A model generated the notes under the pieces. That model saw nothing but the letters and a program-made list of their open reading frames with translations. It made no database searches and was not told where the DNA came from. Shown one piece after another: positions 16,857 to 25,217 of a stretch of DNA of 49,800 bases. The translations under genes were made by a program, and so were the position numbers. Origin of the DNA: Aquimarina pacifica (lineage in GTDB: Bacteria; Bacteroidota; Bacteroidia; Flavobacteriales; Flavobacteriaceae). Positions within the stretch are counted from its first letter, which is position 1, and each line of letters opens with the position of its first letter. The stretch covers positions 1 to 49,800 of the forward strand of contig NZ_JACC01000048.1 in assembly GCF_000520955.1 (NCBI RefSeq), in the 5' to 3' direction.

Positions 16857-17849
16857 TTAGCCAATTAATTTATTAGCGGCAAGGTATTCTCCTATTTGCA
16901 CGGCATTGGTAGCGGCTCCTTTTCTCAGGTTGTCTGCTACGATCCACATATTAAGTGCGTTTTCTCTTGAGTGATCTCTTCGAATTCTTCCTACAAAAAC
17001 ATCATTTTTTCCTTCTGCATATATAGGCATAGGATAGGTGTTTGTTTCTGGGTTATCTTGTACTGTAACGCCCGGAGTATCATTAAGAATTTTTCGAACT
17101 TCACTTTCATCAAACTCATTTTCGAATTCGAGATTAACACTTTCACTATGTCCACCAACTACAGGGATTCTAATTGCTGTGGCCGTAACGGCAATACTGC
17201 GATCATCAAGGATCTTCTGCGTTTCGTTTACTAATTTCATTTCCTCTTTAGTATATCCATTTTCCTGAAAAACATCGCAATGTGGTATTGCATTTCTATG
17301 AATTGGATATGGATATGCCATTTCTCCTTTTTCACCAGCATATTCATTCTCTAGCTGTTGTACTGCTTTTACACCCGTTCCTGTAATTGATTGATAGGTA
17401 GAGATAATAGCGCGTTTAATTTTGTATTTGTCTTGCAAAGGTGCCAAGGCCATAACTAATTGTATGGTCGAGCAGTTGGGATTTGCTATTATTTTATCAT
17501 TAGCAGTTAGATCCTTTGCGTTAATTTCTGGAACGACCAATTTTTTTGTGGGATCCATTCTCCAAGCAGATGAATTATCAATAACAGTAATTCCTGCTTC
17601 TGCAAATTTTGGCGCCCATTCTAATGATGTGCTACCTCCTGCAGAAAATAAAGCAACATCTGGTTTCATCTCTACTGCACTGGCTAGACCAACTACAGAA
17701 AATTCTTGACCTTTATATGAAATTTTCTTACCAATAGATCGTTCTGATGCAACAGGAATTAACTCAGTTATAGGAAAATTCCTTTCTTCTAATACTTTTA
17801 ACATAACGGTTCCTACCAGTCCGGTAGCGCCGACAACAGCTACTTTCAT
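16857..17849 (-). CDS. asd: Aspartate-semialdehyde dehydrogenase
   Basis: A 330-aa cytoplasmic NADPH-dependent enzyme that makes aspartate semialdehyde, the branch point to lysine, diaminopimelate, threonine and methionine. The N-terminal dinucleotide motif is VAVVGATGLVG (3-13). The catalytic Cys126 lies in NPNCSTIQ. The substrate-binding GGHSESVN contains the general-base His. Its length equals the family norm. It is monocistronic, closed by a strong terminator, with about 270 bp between it and mscL. The peptidoglycan link (diaminopimelate) fits with alr and mscL nearby, but they are not co-transcribed. Confidence 0.96.
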   Translation of the reverse strand: MKVAVVGATGLVGTVMLKVLEERNFPITELIPVASERSIGKKISYKGQEFSVVGLASAVEMKPDVALFSAGGSTSLEWAPKFAEAGITVIDNSSAWRMDPTKKLVVPEINAKDLTANDKIIANPNCSTIQLVMALAPLQDKYKIKRAIISTYQSITGTGVKAVQQLENEYAGEKGEMAYPYPIHRNAIPHCDVFQENGYTKEEMKLVNETQKILDDRSIAVTATAIRIPVVGGHSESVNLEFENEFDESEVRKILNDTPGVTVQDNPETNTYPMPIYAEGKNDVFVGRIRRDHSRENALNMWIVADNLRKGAATNAVQIGEYLAANKLIG

Positions 17850-18044
17850 AAAAATTAAATTTTGTTATTTCGGGTCGTAATGAACAAATCGTTTTTTATG
17901 GTTGAATTATTTTTGCTATTAAAAAAACGATACATAACCTTACTACTTTGGCAAAGTTGGGGAATATTTCCTAGATGACAAGTGTTTCCACAAAAAATAT
18001 AGAAATTCATATATTTTGTTAAATATATAACAAATAATAAAGAA

Positions 18045-18066
18045 AAACCACCCAATTGGGTGGTTT
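18045..18066 (-). terminator. Terminator of mscL
   Basis: A perfect 9-bp stem AAACCACCC/GGGTGGTTT with the 4-nt loop AATT and a U-rich tail on the minus strand, 50 nt past the stop. Confidence 0.85.
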
Positions 18067-18115
18067 AGATTAGAATATGTAGTATAGCGGTCGCTATAGA
18101 TAAATCATGTTCTTA

Positions 18116-18532
18116 TTATTTTTTAAGAAGATCTCTGATTTCTGCAAGTAATTCTTCTTGTGTTGGACCCGCTGGAGCCGGAGCTGCAGCTTCTTCTTTC
18201 TTTTTAGAGTTTTCATACGCTTTAAGTACTATAAATATAAAAAGCCCCACAATTATAAAATTGATAATTGCCTGAATCAAGTTACCGTATGTCATAACCG
18301 CAGCTCCTGCTTCTTGAGCAGCTGCCAGGCTTGCATATTCTGCTCCATCCAGTGCAATAAACTTTTGAGTAAAATCTGTACCGCCTGTAATAACACCTAC
18401 GATTGGCATGATAATATCCGCTACAGCAGAACCTACAATTTTATTAAAAGCTCCTCCTATCACAACTGCAGTAGCTAGTGAAACGATATCTCCTTTTAAA
18501 AGGAAAGATTTGAAATCTTTAAAAAATCCCAT
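18116..18532 (-). CDS. mscL: Large-conductance mechanosensitive channel
   Basis: A 138-aa inner-membrane channel that opens under membrane tension to release solutes in hypo-osmotic shock. The N-terminal amphipathic helix (FFKDFKSFLLKGDIV) leads into TM1, LATAVVIGGAFNKIVGS, with the conserved pore Gly/Ala pattern. A periplasmic loop of about 30 residues is followed by TM2 (LIQAIINFIIVGLFIFIVLKA) and a charged C-terminal bundle ending in EELLAEIRDLLKK, the family hallmark. It is a single gene with its own terminator. An Ala/Pro-rich linker before the bundle is normal. Confidence 0.96.
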   Translation of the reverse strand: MGFFKDFKSFLLKGDIVSLATAVVIGGAFNKIVGSAVADIIMPIVGVITGGTDFTQKFIALDGAEYASLAAAQEAGAAVMTYGNLIQAIINFIIVGLFIFIVLKAYENSKKKEEAAAPAPAGPTQEELLAEIRDLLKK

Positions 18533-18631
18533 AATTTATTATGTTTAGATGATTAGTATGTGTCGAAATTAACAAAAAATTAATGGACAAATTAGTATAA
18601 ATACCTTAATAAGCATAATAATCGACAAAAA

Positions 18632-19744
18632 TCAATATTTACCGATAACTTGACGCTTTACTCTCGGAGCTATAGCAGTAAGCAGTTCATATGAGATAGT
18701 TCCTGTATATTCAGCTACTTGTGCTGCACTATAATTACCATCAAAAATTATAACTTCATCTCCTTCCTGACAATCAATATCAGTAACATCTACCATTATC
18801 ATATCCATGCAAACATTTCCTATTATATAGGCTCTTTTATTTTGTATAGTAACAAATCCATTTTTATTACCATATTGTCTGCTGATCCCATCTGCATGGC
18901 CAATCGGAATAGTAGCTGTTTTTGTATGTTTAGAGGCAATAAATGCTCTATTATATCCCAAAGAATCTCCCGATGCTAATTCATGAATTTGTGAGATTAT
19001 TGATTTGAGACTCGCTACTGGTTTTAGGAATTGGTCATAAGAAGTATCGTTGCCATATCCATAGAGTCCTATTCCTGTGCGAACCATATCAAAATGTGCC
19101 TCGGGATAGTTAAATATTGCTGAAGTATTCGACTGATGTCGAATGGGCATATATCCTATTTTATCTGCAAGTGTATCTGTGATTTTTTTAAATAGATCAA
19201 TTTGCTGAACCGTAAATTCTCGTTCTGCGTGATCTTCACTTGCTGCCAAATGAGAAAGAACAGAAGCGACCTTTACCGATTTTGTATGGTTAAGATCATC
19301 AGATATTTTTTCTAGATCACTTTTTTCGAAGCCAATTCGATGAAGTCCGGTGTTAAATTTAAGGTGAACAGGATAGTTTGTTTGATTTGTAGAGGTGGCG
19401 ATATCTATAAAAAGTCTAAGGACTCTAAAACTATAGATGCTAGGCTCTAATGTATATTTTATTAATTCTTGAAAATTGACGGGTTGAGGGTGTAATACCA
19501 AAATCGGAATGGTTATTCCTGATTTGCGTAGCGCAATTCCTTCTGAAGCATAAGCCACCGCAAAATAGTCAACACCTATTTTTTGCAGTTGGTTTGCTAT
19601 AACACTAGCATCACTACCATAACCCGAAGCTTTAACTACGGCCAATAATTTGACTGTAGAACCAATCTTACCTTTTAGATATTTAAAATTATGAGTAAGA
19701 TGATCAAGGTTAATCTCTAAGACAGTTTCTGCAACATTACTCAT
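18632..19744 (-). CDS. alr: Alanine racemase
   Basis: A 370-aa PLP enzyme that supplies D-alanine for peptidoglycan. The PLP lysine is Lys38 in AVVKASGYGSD, a flavobacterial variant of the usual AVVKANAYG motif. The SLGYNRAF segment provides the second catalytic Tyr, and MVRTGIGLYGY and NVCMDMIMVD are conserved. The start was placed 13 codons into the longest frame. There the ATG overlaps the tdk stop by 8 nt (ATGAGTAA), leaving the family's normal N-terminus VLEINLDHLTHN. The longer form would add 13 Lys-rich residues with no counterpart. Co-translated with tdk. Confidence 0.93.
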   Translation of the reverse strand: MSNVAETVLEINLDHLTHNFKYLKGKIGSTVKLLAVVKASGYGSDASVIANQLQKIGVDYFAVAYASEGIALRKSGITIPILVLHPQPVNFQELIKYTLEPSIYSFRVLRLFIDIATSTNQTNYPVHLKFNTGLHRIGFEKSDLEKISDDLNHTKSVKVASVLSHLAASEDHAEREFTVQQIDLFKKITDTLADKIGYMPIRHQSNTSAIFNYPEAHFDMVRTGIGLYGYGNDTSYDQFLKPVASLKSIISQIHELASGDSLGYNRAFIASKHTKTATIPIGHADGISRQYGNKNGFVTIQNKRAYIIGNVCMDMIMVDVTDIDCQEGDEVIIFDGNYSAAQVAEYTGTISYELLTAIAPRVKRQVIGKY

Positions 19745-20384
19745 CTGTTTTGTTGTCTTTTTTAGAGATTTCATTTGGGTCATTCACCTTTATGTTTTTG
19801 ACTTTTTCTTTTAGCATTGCTTTATAATATGCTGCACGGCTCAAAGGTTCGTATTCTTCGGTTTCTCCCAATAAGACTAAGTCATTTTTTGTAGATTTTC
19901 GATAGCTAAACTGAGCCAGATTTCCGGTTCGAGTGCAAACTGCGTGTACTTTGGTTACATATTCTGCAGTTGCCATAAGTGCAGGCATTGGGCCAAATGG
20001 GTTTCCTTTAAAATCCATATCCAGTCCCGCTACGATAACACGAATTCCTTTATTGGCCAAATCATTACAAACAGCTACGATTTCATCATCAAAAAATTGT
20101 GCTTCGTCAATTCCTACTACATCACAGGTATCTGCCAGAATTCGAATATTTGCTGCAGCAGGCACAGGGGTAGACCTAATTTCGTTTGCATCATGAGAAA
20201 CCACCATCTCATCATCATAACGAACATCAATAGCAGGTTTAAAAATTTCTACTTTTTGCTTAGCAAATTGTGCTCGTTTTAGCCTGCGAATCAATTCTTC
20301 GGTTTTACCCGAAAACATAGAACCACAAATTACTTCGATCCATCCAAATTGCTCTTTATAATTTACTGTATTTTCGAGAAACAT
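19737..20384 (-). CDS. tdk: Thymidine kinase (type II)
   Basis: A 215-aa cytoplasmic enzyme that phosphorylates thymidine for nucleotide salvage. The P-loop GSMFSGKTE lies at 21-29, Walker B/catalytic DEAQFF at 93-98, and the lasso region VCTRTGNLAQFSYRK precedes the thymidine-binding tail. Of the four cysteines that bind structural zinc in many type II kinases, only one is kept here (Cys in VCTRTG), so this one probably lacks the zinc site. The stop codon overlaps the alr start, forming a two-gene operon with no functional relation beyond growth. Confidence 0.95.
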   Translation of the reverse strand: MFLENTVNYKEQFGWIEVICGSMFSGKTEELIRRLKRAQFAKQKVEIFKPAIDVRYDDEMVVSHDANEIRSTPVPAAANIRILADTCDVVGIDEAQFFDDEIVAVCNDLANKGIRVIVAGLDMDFKGNPFGPMPALMATAEYVTKVHAVCTRTGNLAQFSYRKSTKNDLVLLGETEEYEPLSRAAYYKAMLKEKVKNIKVNDPNEISKKDNKTDE

Positions 20385-20556
20385 TTTGTATTTTCAACAT
20401 CAATTAAAGAAATCCCTTCACCTTGATACCAAACAAATTTTATATGAATGATTATAAATACTAATTATCCTTTTTTATCTTAATTTGGTAGTACTCTAAA
20501 GATGAGGTAAATTTATTAAAAAACAAAAAGCAGTATTAAAAACACATAAGAAAGTT

Positions 20557-21405
20557 ATGAAGAAGAAATTGGAGGCAGAACTGATAAGTATCGCACATAG
20601 AATTTTGCAATTAAAAGATACCACTACCTTGTCTCAATTGCAGGAAGAATCTAGGTTGCTTTATGAGAAGTTAACGATTCTTAATTTCTCAGAATCTCAT
20701 TTTGCTGGCCCCCAACCAACTATTGGGCAAATAAAAGCTGTTCTGGATACTGCAGAACTTAATACTGTAGAACAAGAAATAGAGAATGAAGTAGCTCCTT
20801 TGGCCCCAGAAGTTGTAGAAAATAATATTGAGGGTCCTGCTCCAATTGTAGAGACACAAGAACCTACTCATGTAAAAGAACCTGAGGTGCCAGAAGAGAG
20901 ATCAGAAATATCAGAAGCACCTATTGTAGAAAATAAACCAGAATTGATTATCGAAGAAATCAATGCTCGAGTAAGTGAAGATCTTTTTATCAGGGCACAA
21001 CCTCAGGATAATGAAGATCATTCTTTTTCTGAACCAGATACGCTAACACCAGTATCTGATGAAGATGACACAATGGACATACAGGAAGATACTCAAGATG
21101 TTTTTGAGCAAGATGAGGTAATGTTAGATCAAAAAAATGAGGAAAAACCAAAATCCTTGAATGACCAACTCAAAAAAGAAATTCATATTGGTCTAAATGA
21201 TCGATTAGCGTTTATTAAATATCTTTTTGAAGGAAATGCATTGGACTATAATCGTGTTTTATCTCAATTAAATACACTTACTACCAAAAGTGAAGCACAA
21301 ACATTAATTACAACCATGATTAAACCTGATTATCATAATTGGGAAGGTAAAGAAGAATATGAGGAACGTTTTATGAATGCCATTTTTAGTAAATATGATC
21401 AATAA
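20557..21405 (+). CDS. Acidic conserved protein of unknown function
   Basis: A 282-aa cytoplasmic protein with three parts. Residues 1-70 are a helical domain (ISIAHRILQLKDTTTLSQLQ). The segment from about 70 to 205 is a long low-complexity linker very rich in Glu, Pro and Val. The C-terminal 75 residues (LNDRLAFIKYLFEGNALDYN...) form a compact helical domain. I recall proteins of this layout being widespread in Bacteroidota and the C-terminal domain being the best-kept part, but no function is known to me. It lies upstream of rsmI on the same strand; a -7-like box before rsmI suggests separate transcription. The acidic linker implies a scaffold or tether, which is inference only. Confidence 0.7.
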   Translation: MKKKLEAELISIAHRILQLKDTTTLSQLQEESRLLYEKLTILNFSESHFAGPQPTIGQIKAVLDTAELNTVEQEIENEVAPLAPEVVENNIEGPAPIVETQEPTHVKEPEVPEERSEISEAPIVENKPELIIEEINARVSEDLFIRAQPQDNEDHSFSEPDTLTPVSDEDDTMDIQEDTQDVFEQDEVMLDQKNEEKPKSLNDQLKKEIHIGLNDRLAFIKYLFEGNALDYNRVLSQLNTLTTKSEAQTLITTMIKPDYHNWEGKEEYEERFMNAIFSKYDQ

Positions 21406-21588
21406 GTATTACCTCCTCTTTTTAGTTTCGTAAGAAAGCGATCGTATATTCAGTTTGCAACAGATTAAGCCCTTTAGGGCATGTTTAAGTCAAGAATGAT
21501 ATAAAAAAAGAAGTGATGTCTACAAAAAACTTTTTTAGCTAAAATCAAATAAATGGTAAACGACTTCAATATGTTTGTCAAAAGAAAG

Positions 21589-21596
21589 TATTTTTG
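21589..21596 (+). promoter_or_regulatory. -7 box (TATTTTTG) before rsmI
   Basis: It matches TAnnTTTG and would start the transcript about 10 nt ahead of the ATG at 21614. This excludes an in-frame TTG at 21575 as start. Confidence 0.35.
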
Positions 21597-21613
21597 GCCT
21601 GAAGTATACAATT

Positions 21614-22288
21614 ATGTCTAAACTATATCTTGTACCTACACCTATTGGCAATCTTGAGGATATAACTCTAAGAGCCATAAAAATACTCAAAACAGTAGAT
21701 CTAATATTGGCTGAAGATACTAGAACTAGTGGAAAATTATTAAAACATTTTGAGATTGTGACTACCATGCAGAGTCACCATATGCATAATGAACATAAAA
21801 CTGTTGACCGTATTATTGATAGACTTAAAGGGGGAGAAACCATCGCTTTAATAAGTGATGCAGGAACTCCAGCAATTAGTGATCCAGGGTTTTTATTGAC
21901 ACGAGCGTGTGTAGAACAAGATATATCAGTAGAATGTTTACCAGGGGCAACAGCCTTTGTTCCTGCTTTGGTCAATAGTGGTTTGCCGAATGATAAATTT
22001 ATTTTTGAAGGTTTTTTACCAGTAAAAAAGGGAAGGCAAACGAGATTAAAGATTTTGGCAGAAGAAACCCGAACAATGATTTTTTACGAATCACCACACA
22101 AATTAGTGAAGACATTAACTCAATTTGCAGAATATTTTGGTAACGAGAGACGAGTTTCTGTCTCAAGAGAGTTGACCAAACTATACGAAGAGACTATTCG
22201 AGGAACAGTGCAAGAAGTGATCCAACATTTTGAAAACAAACCACCCAAAGGTGAAATTGTAATCGTTGTTGGTGGTATACATAAATAA
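21614..22288 (+). CDS. rsmI: 16S rRNA (cytidine(1402)-2'-O)-methyltransferase
   Basis: A 224-aa SAM-dependent enzyme that 2'-O-methylates C1402 in the decoding centre of 16S rRNA. The N-terminus LYLVPTPIGNLEDITLRA is the signature of the family. It is followed by LAEDTRTSGKLLKHF, ALISDAGTPAISDPG and CLPGATAFVPAL of the tetrapyrrole-methylase fold. The C-terminal GEIVIVVGG is complete. The start is the ATG directly before this signature; the longer frame begins with a TTG upstream of a likely promoter. It is followed after 25 nt by the HopJ-like gene, probably one transcript. Confidence 0.95.
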   Translation: MSKLYLVPTPIGNLEDITLRAIKILKTVDLILAEDTRTSGKLLKHFEIVTTMQSHHMHNEHKTVDRIIDRLKGGETIALISDAGTPAISDPGFLLTRACVEQDISVECLPGATAFVPALVNSGLPNDKFIFEGFLPVKKGRQTRLKILAEETRTMIFYESPHKLVKTLTQFAEYFGNERRVSVSRELTKLYEETIRGTVQEVIQHFENKPPKGEIVIVVGGIHK

Positions 22289-22313
22289 TCAAGAAATAGA
22301 TATAAAATTAAGC

Positions 22314-22655
22314 ATGACGATTATAGAATTTATTGAAAAACTCAAAAGCGAACCATCTGCAATTGGTTTTGAAGATACGATGACGGTTATAGATACTAAT
22401 TATAGCTTTAAACCAACAATGTTTATTAACGGAAACTGCACGAATGAAGCAGGACAAAATTCAGGCTCCTGTAAGTTATTTTCGTTTGCAAAACTTCAAA
22501 ACCTTGACAAAGAAGAAACATTAAGGTGTTTTGGATCTTATTATAAGGACGTTTTGGATACACCTGATGGAGAAGATCACCAGAATATTCGTAATTTTAT
22601 GAAAACAGGATGGGATGGGATTTCTTTTGAGCAATCTGCATTAGTTGTTGGTTAA
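22314..22655 (+). CDS. HopJ type III effector family protein
   Basis: A 113-aa soluble protein. The pattern FIEKLKSEPSAIGFEDTMTV, then YxFKPTMFxNG, NEAGQNSGSCKLFSFA and CFGSYYKDVLDTPDG matches the small family named after Pseudomonas HopJ. The family is spread across non-pathogenic bacteria, so the effector name is historical and nothing here indicates type III secretion. The start is the ATG giving the usual MTIIEFIEKL; the longer frame overlaps rsmI. It sits between rsmI and an M50-like peptidase and is probably co-transcribed with both. Its biochemical role is unknown. Confidence 0.8.
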   Translation: MTIIEFIEKLKSEPSAIGFEDTMTVIDTNYSFKPTMFINGNCTNEAGQNSGSCKLFSFAKLQNLDKEETLRCFGSYYKDVLDTPDGEDHQNIRNFMKTGWDGISFEQSALVVG

Positions 22656-22697
22656 GAAAACACCACTCTGTCTATATAATTATAAGTAAAAATTAAG

Positions 22698-23401
22698 TTG
22701 AAATCTCAAGACGTTTTGATTATACCGTAGTTTTTGTTGCTATTGTAGTTTTTACTCTTTGGCAACTTCCCTATTTTGGTTGGGTTCAGTATCCTTTTTG
22801 GCTTTTAGGAACCTGGTTTCATGAAATGGGGCATGGACTTACAGCTTTGTTGGTCGGAGAAAATTTTGAGCGACTCGAAATATACGAAAACGGAGGAGGA
22901 GTAGCCTATTCTTCTGTAGGTAATAGTTATTTACCTACCCATATTGCCCGAGCTTTGATTGCTGCAGGAGGGTTGTTGGGACCGGCAGTATCTGGGTCAG
23001 TGTTAATTGTATCAGCTAAGAACCCGATACATTCTCGTTTTGTACTCAGAATTTTAATAGCAGTGATTGTCATTTCTTTACTACTATGGATTCGATCTTT
23101 ATGGGGATTGATCGTAATGGGCGGTTTTGTAGTTGCATTAGTAGGGATTACATTTTTTAGAAGTAGAAAACTCGAGGTAGTGATTTTATTATTTTTGGGA
23201 TTGCAATGTGCACTTAGTACCTATCTTCAGCTAGATTATTTATTTACAAAACAGTTTGAGCGAGATGGAAAAGTTCAAATATCAGATACGCAATCTATAG
23301 CCCAGCATACGTTTGGTACGTACTGGATGTGGGCATTGTTGATTATTATTGTTAGTGCTTTTTTATTATGGAAAAGCTTTAGATTTTATTTTAAAAAATA
23401 A
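22698..23401 (+). CDS. M50-like membrane metallopeptidase, 5' end frameshifted
   Basis: A multi-span membrane protein of about 230 residues. The zinc motif HEMGH lies in TWFHEMGHGLTALL and an ENGGGVAY segment follows, as in site-2-protease-like M50B enzymes of Bacteroidota. At least four hydrophobic helices follow. The frame is open from 22697, but it has no ATG, GTG or TTG before 22826, and that ATG is the Met inside HEMGH, so the His and Glu would be lost. In the neighbouring frame a TTG at 22698 starts TTG AAA TCT CAA. Adding one A near 22708 joins it to the peptidase frame and restores a normal N-terminus, MKSQRRFDYTVV. I therefore read it as an intact gene with a one-base deletion, real or from sequencing. 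Confidence 0.7.
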
Positions 23402-23500
23402 TACCAGTTCTGAAGCGAATCGACGCAAAAGTAAAATACTACATTTTCCTTTAGACAAGGAAGAAAACCTGATCGGTATTCGGTCATAACCAAGAAAAGG

Positions 23501-23532
23501 TCATTACGAAGTTCTAATAAAGCGGGTTTAAC
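23501..23532 (+). repeat. Dispersed intergenic element, copy 2 (diverged, single arm)
   Basis: TCATTACGAAGTTCTAATAA followed by AGCGGGTTTAAC matches the core of the elements at 41390 and 1205, with a short deletion in place of TGC. It lies in the gap between two converging genes. The opposite arm is not recognisable. Confidence 0.4.
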
Positions 23533-23601
23533 TATATAATATAAGAGAACTTGTTGAGCCTGTGTCTATATCAAAAGGGTTTATAAATTACTAGCTGTTT
23601 T

Positions 23602-24360
23602 TTATTGCTGAAGTTGCTGGTATATTTTCATCATTTTTTCAGGCTCTTTCTTTGGATCGATTGAGTCAGAAATTTTGAGTTGATCCGTAAGAATATAGAA
23701 TTTTGAATCTTTATTGGGGTCATCATATTCTCTAACTGCAAATGCGCTTTGTAAGGTTTCTACATGATCATAAAATAACATAATCTCATATGGGATTCCG
23801 TCAATTTTATCCAAATATGTTGTCATTTTGAGCTTGCCATTATGGTATGAATATGTATAAGTGATACCATTAATGGTTTTAGTTTTGGGTAGCGCTTTTC
23901 CGTCTTCAGTATATTCTAAATCATCTCCAATTTTTTTGCCTTTACTATATTCGGCACTACTAACTACAAGCCCTTCTTTATTGTAAGATTTTTCAGTTCC
24001 GTCGCGATACCCATTTTTGTAACTTACTTCTTTGGATAAGTGACCTTGAGGACTAAATGTTTTATGTAACTTATCTAGAAGCCCTCCTTTTACTATAAAT
24101 TCTTCAGAAACTTTATTATTGTACATTACAAAATAATGTCCCGACATAAAATCTCTGTTTTTATCGACATATACAGAACGATTATATTGGTCAAACTCTA
24201 CATCATAATCATCATATGTGATTTCTAGTTGTTGGAGTGCTTTTACTTCATTTATCGTTTTTTCAACTTTATGGCACCCTACCAGAACTAAAAACAATAA
24301 TAAAACCCCAAGATTATTAATTGCGTAAGAGAGGGTGATTCTTGATGTTTTCGTTTGCAT
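23602..24360 (-). CDS. YwqK/MORN-repeat lipoprotein
   Basis: A 252-aa exported protein. A basic n-region and a long hydrophobic core end in the lipobox LVGC at about residue 29, using the Met at 24360; an ATG seven codons upstream is also possible. The middle holds repeats of the form KNGYRDGTEKSYNKEG and KGKKIGDDLEYTEDG, the G-x2-G-x2-x-Y-x2-G pattern of MORN/YwqK repeats. Databases often label these as YwqK antitoxins, but in Bacteroidota they are mostly free-standing secreted proteins, and no toxin gene is adjacent. The function is unknown; the repeats form an extended beta sheet suited to surface binding. Confidence 0.75.
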   Translation of the reverse strand: MQTKTSRITLSYAINNLGVLLLFLVLVGCHKVEKTINEVKALQQLEITYDDYDVEFDQYNRSVYVDKNRDFMSGHYFVMYNNKVSEEFIVKGGLLDKLHKTFSPQGHLSKEVSYKNGYRDGTEKSYNKEGLVVSSAEYSKGKKIGDDLEYTEDGKALPKTKTINGITYTYSYHNGKLKMTTYLDKIDGIPYEIMLFYDHVETLQSAFAVREYDDPNKDSKFYILTDQLKISDSIDPKKEPEKMMKIYQQLQQ

Positions 24361-24469
24361 ATGGTTTGATTTTAAGAACATTATAGTGTTTTTATGGTTG
24401 TTTTTTAGACGCTATTGGTTCCTTTTATTCTTAATGTGCATTAGTAATAGTTGTTGGATAACCCAATCA

Positions 24470-25060
24470 TTACACATGTTTTCCTTTTTCCCAACCGTGT
24501 TTTCCTAAATATTTATTGCCTGATGCAATTGCACCTTCTTCAACCATAGTTCCCATAGAATCATTCCATCGGTTTAGATATCCAAAAAGGGAAATAACCC
24601 CAAGCATTTCGACAATTTCACCTTCGTCCCAGTATAAATATAATTCTTGTTTTATTTTTTCATCTACAGCATTAGGAATTACTGAGGCAGCAAGCGAAAA
24701 ATCGAGAGCAGCTCGCTCAGCATTACTAAATGCTGGATGTGTTTTATACTCCCAAATATTATCTAATTGTTCCTGTTCTGCACCATAGCGTTCTGCTGCA
24801 CGAATGGCATGCGCCTGACAATATCGACATCCTGTAGCATTGCTACTGACCCAGGCAATCATTCGTTTTAGGGCAGAAGTTACCCTACCTTCATTAGCCA
24901 TAACGGCTTTATTAAGATTTATAAATGCTTTAGAAATTGCGGGTCTTCTTTGCATAGTAAGCACTGAATTAGGGCAAAAACCTAGTGTCTCGTTAAAGAA
25001 TTTTGCTAATTCTTTTGTTTCTGGATCATGATCGGCAGATAATGGTGTAACTAATGCCAT
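24470..25060 (-). CDS. AhpD-like (carboxymuconolactone decarboxylase family) peroxidase-related protein
   Basis: A 196-aa all-helical protein. The redox motif CRYCQAHAIRA (CxxCxxxH) is the active site of the AhpD branch, where the two cysteines reduce hydroperoxides with help from a Glu/His relay. The flanks GFCPNSVLTMQRRP and ALKRMIAWVSSNATG, and the C-terminal DWDEGEIVEMLG-like stretch, match the uncharacterised peroxidase-related subgroup. It has no signal peptide and should be cytoplasmic. It is a single gene on the minus strand, divergent from recJ. Antioxidant function is inferred from family. Confidence 0.85.
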   Translation of the reverse strand: MALVTPLSADHDPETKELAKFFNETLGFCPNSVLTMQRRPAISKAFINLNKAVMANEGRVTSALKRMIAWVSSNATGCRYCQAHAIRAAERYGAEQEQLDNIWEYKTHPAFSNAERAALDFSLAASVIPNAVDEKIKQELYLYWDEGEIVEMLGVISLFGYLNRWNDSMGTMVEEGAIASGNKYLGKHGWEKGKHV

Positions 25061-25217
25061 GAGCGTGTTTTTTTTGAGTTTGAGTTATTCATTGTTGCGA
25101 AGTAAAATACAAAACAATTTCTAAACTAGATATGGTCTATAGGTTTTTCGTATTTTGGTTTCTTATTTCAACCTTGATTTTCTTATATGTGATCAGGTTC
25201 AAGAATTTATAACACCA

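Noticed and set aside
21469..21480. The palindrome GCCCTTTAGGGC after the acidic protein gene
   Set aside because: Only 12 bp with no loop to speak of and no T-run, so neither a terminator nor a supported operator.
23602..24360. Toxin-antitoxin system suggested by the YwqK name
   Set aside because: The protein is an exported lipoprotein and no toxin-sized gene is next to it; the repeats alone do not indicate an antitoxin.
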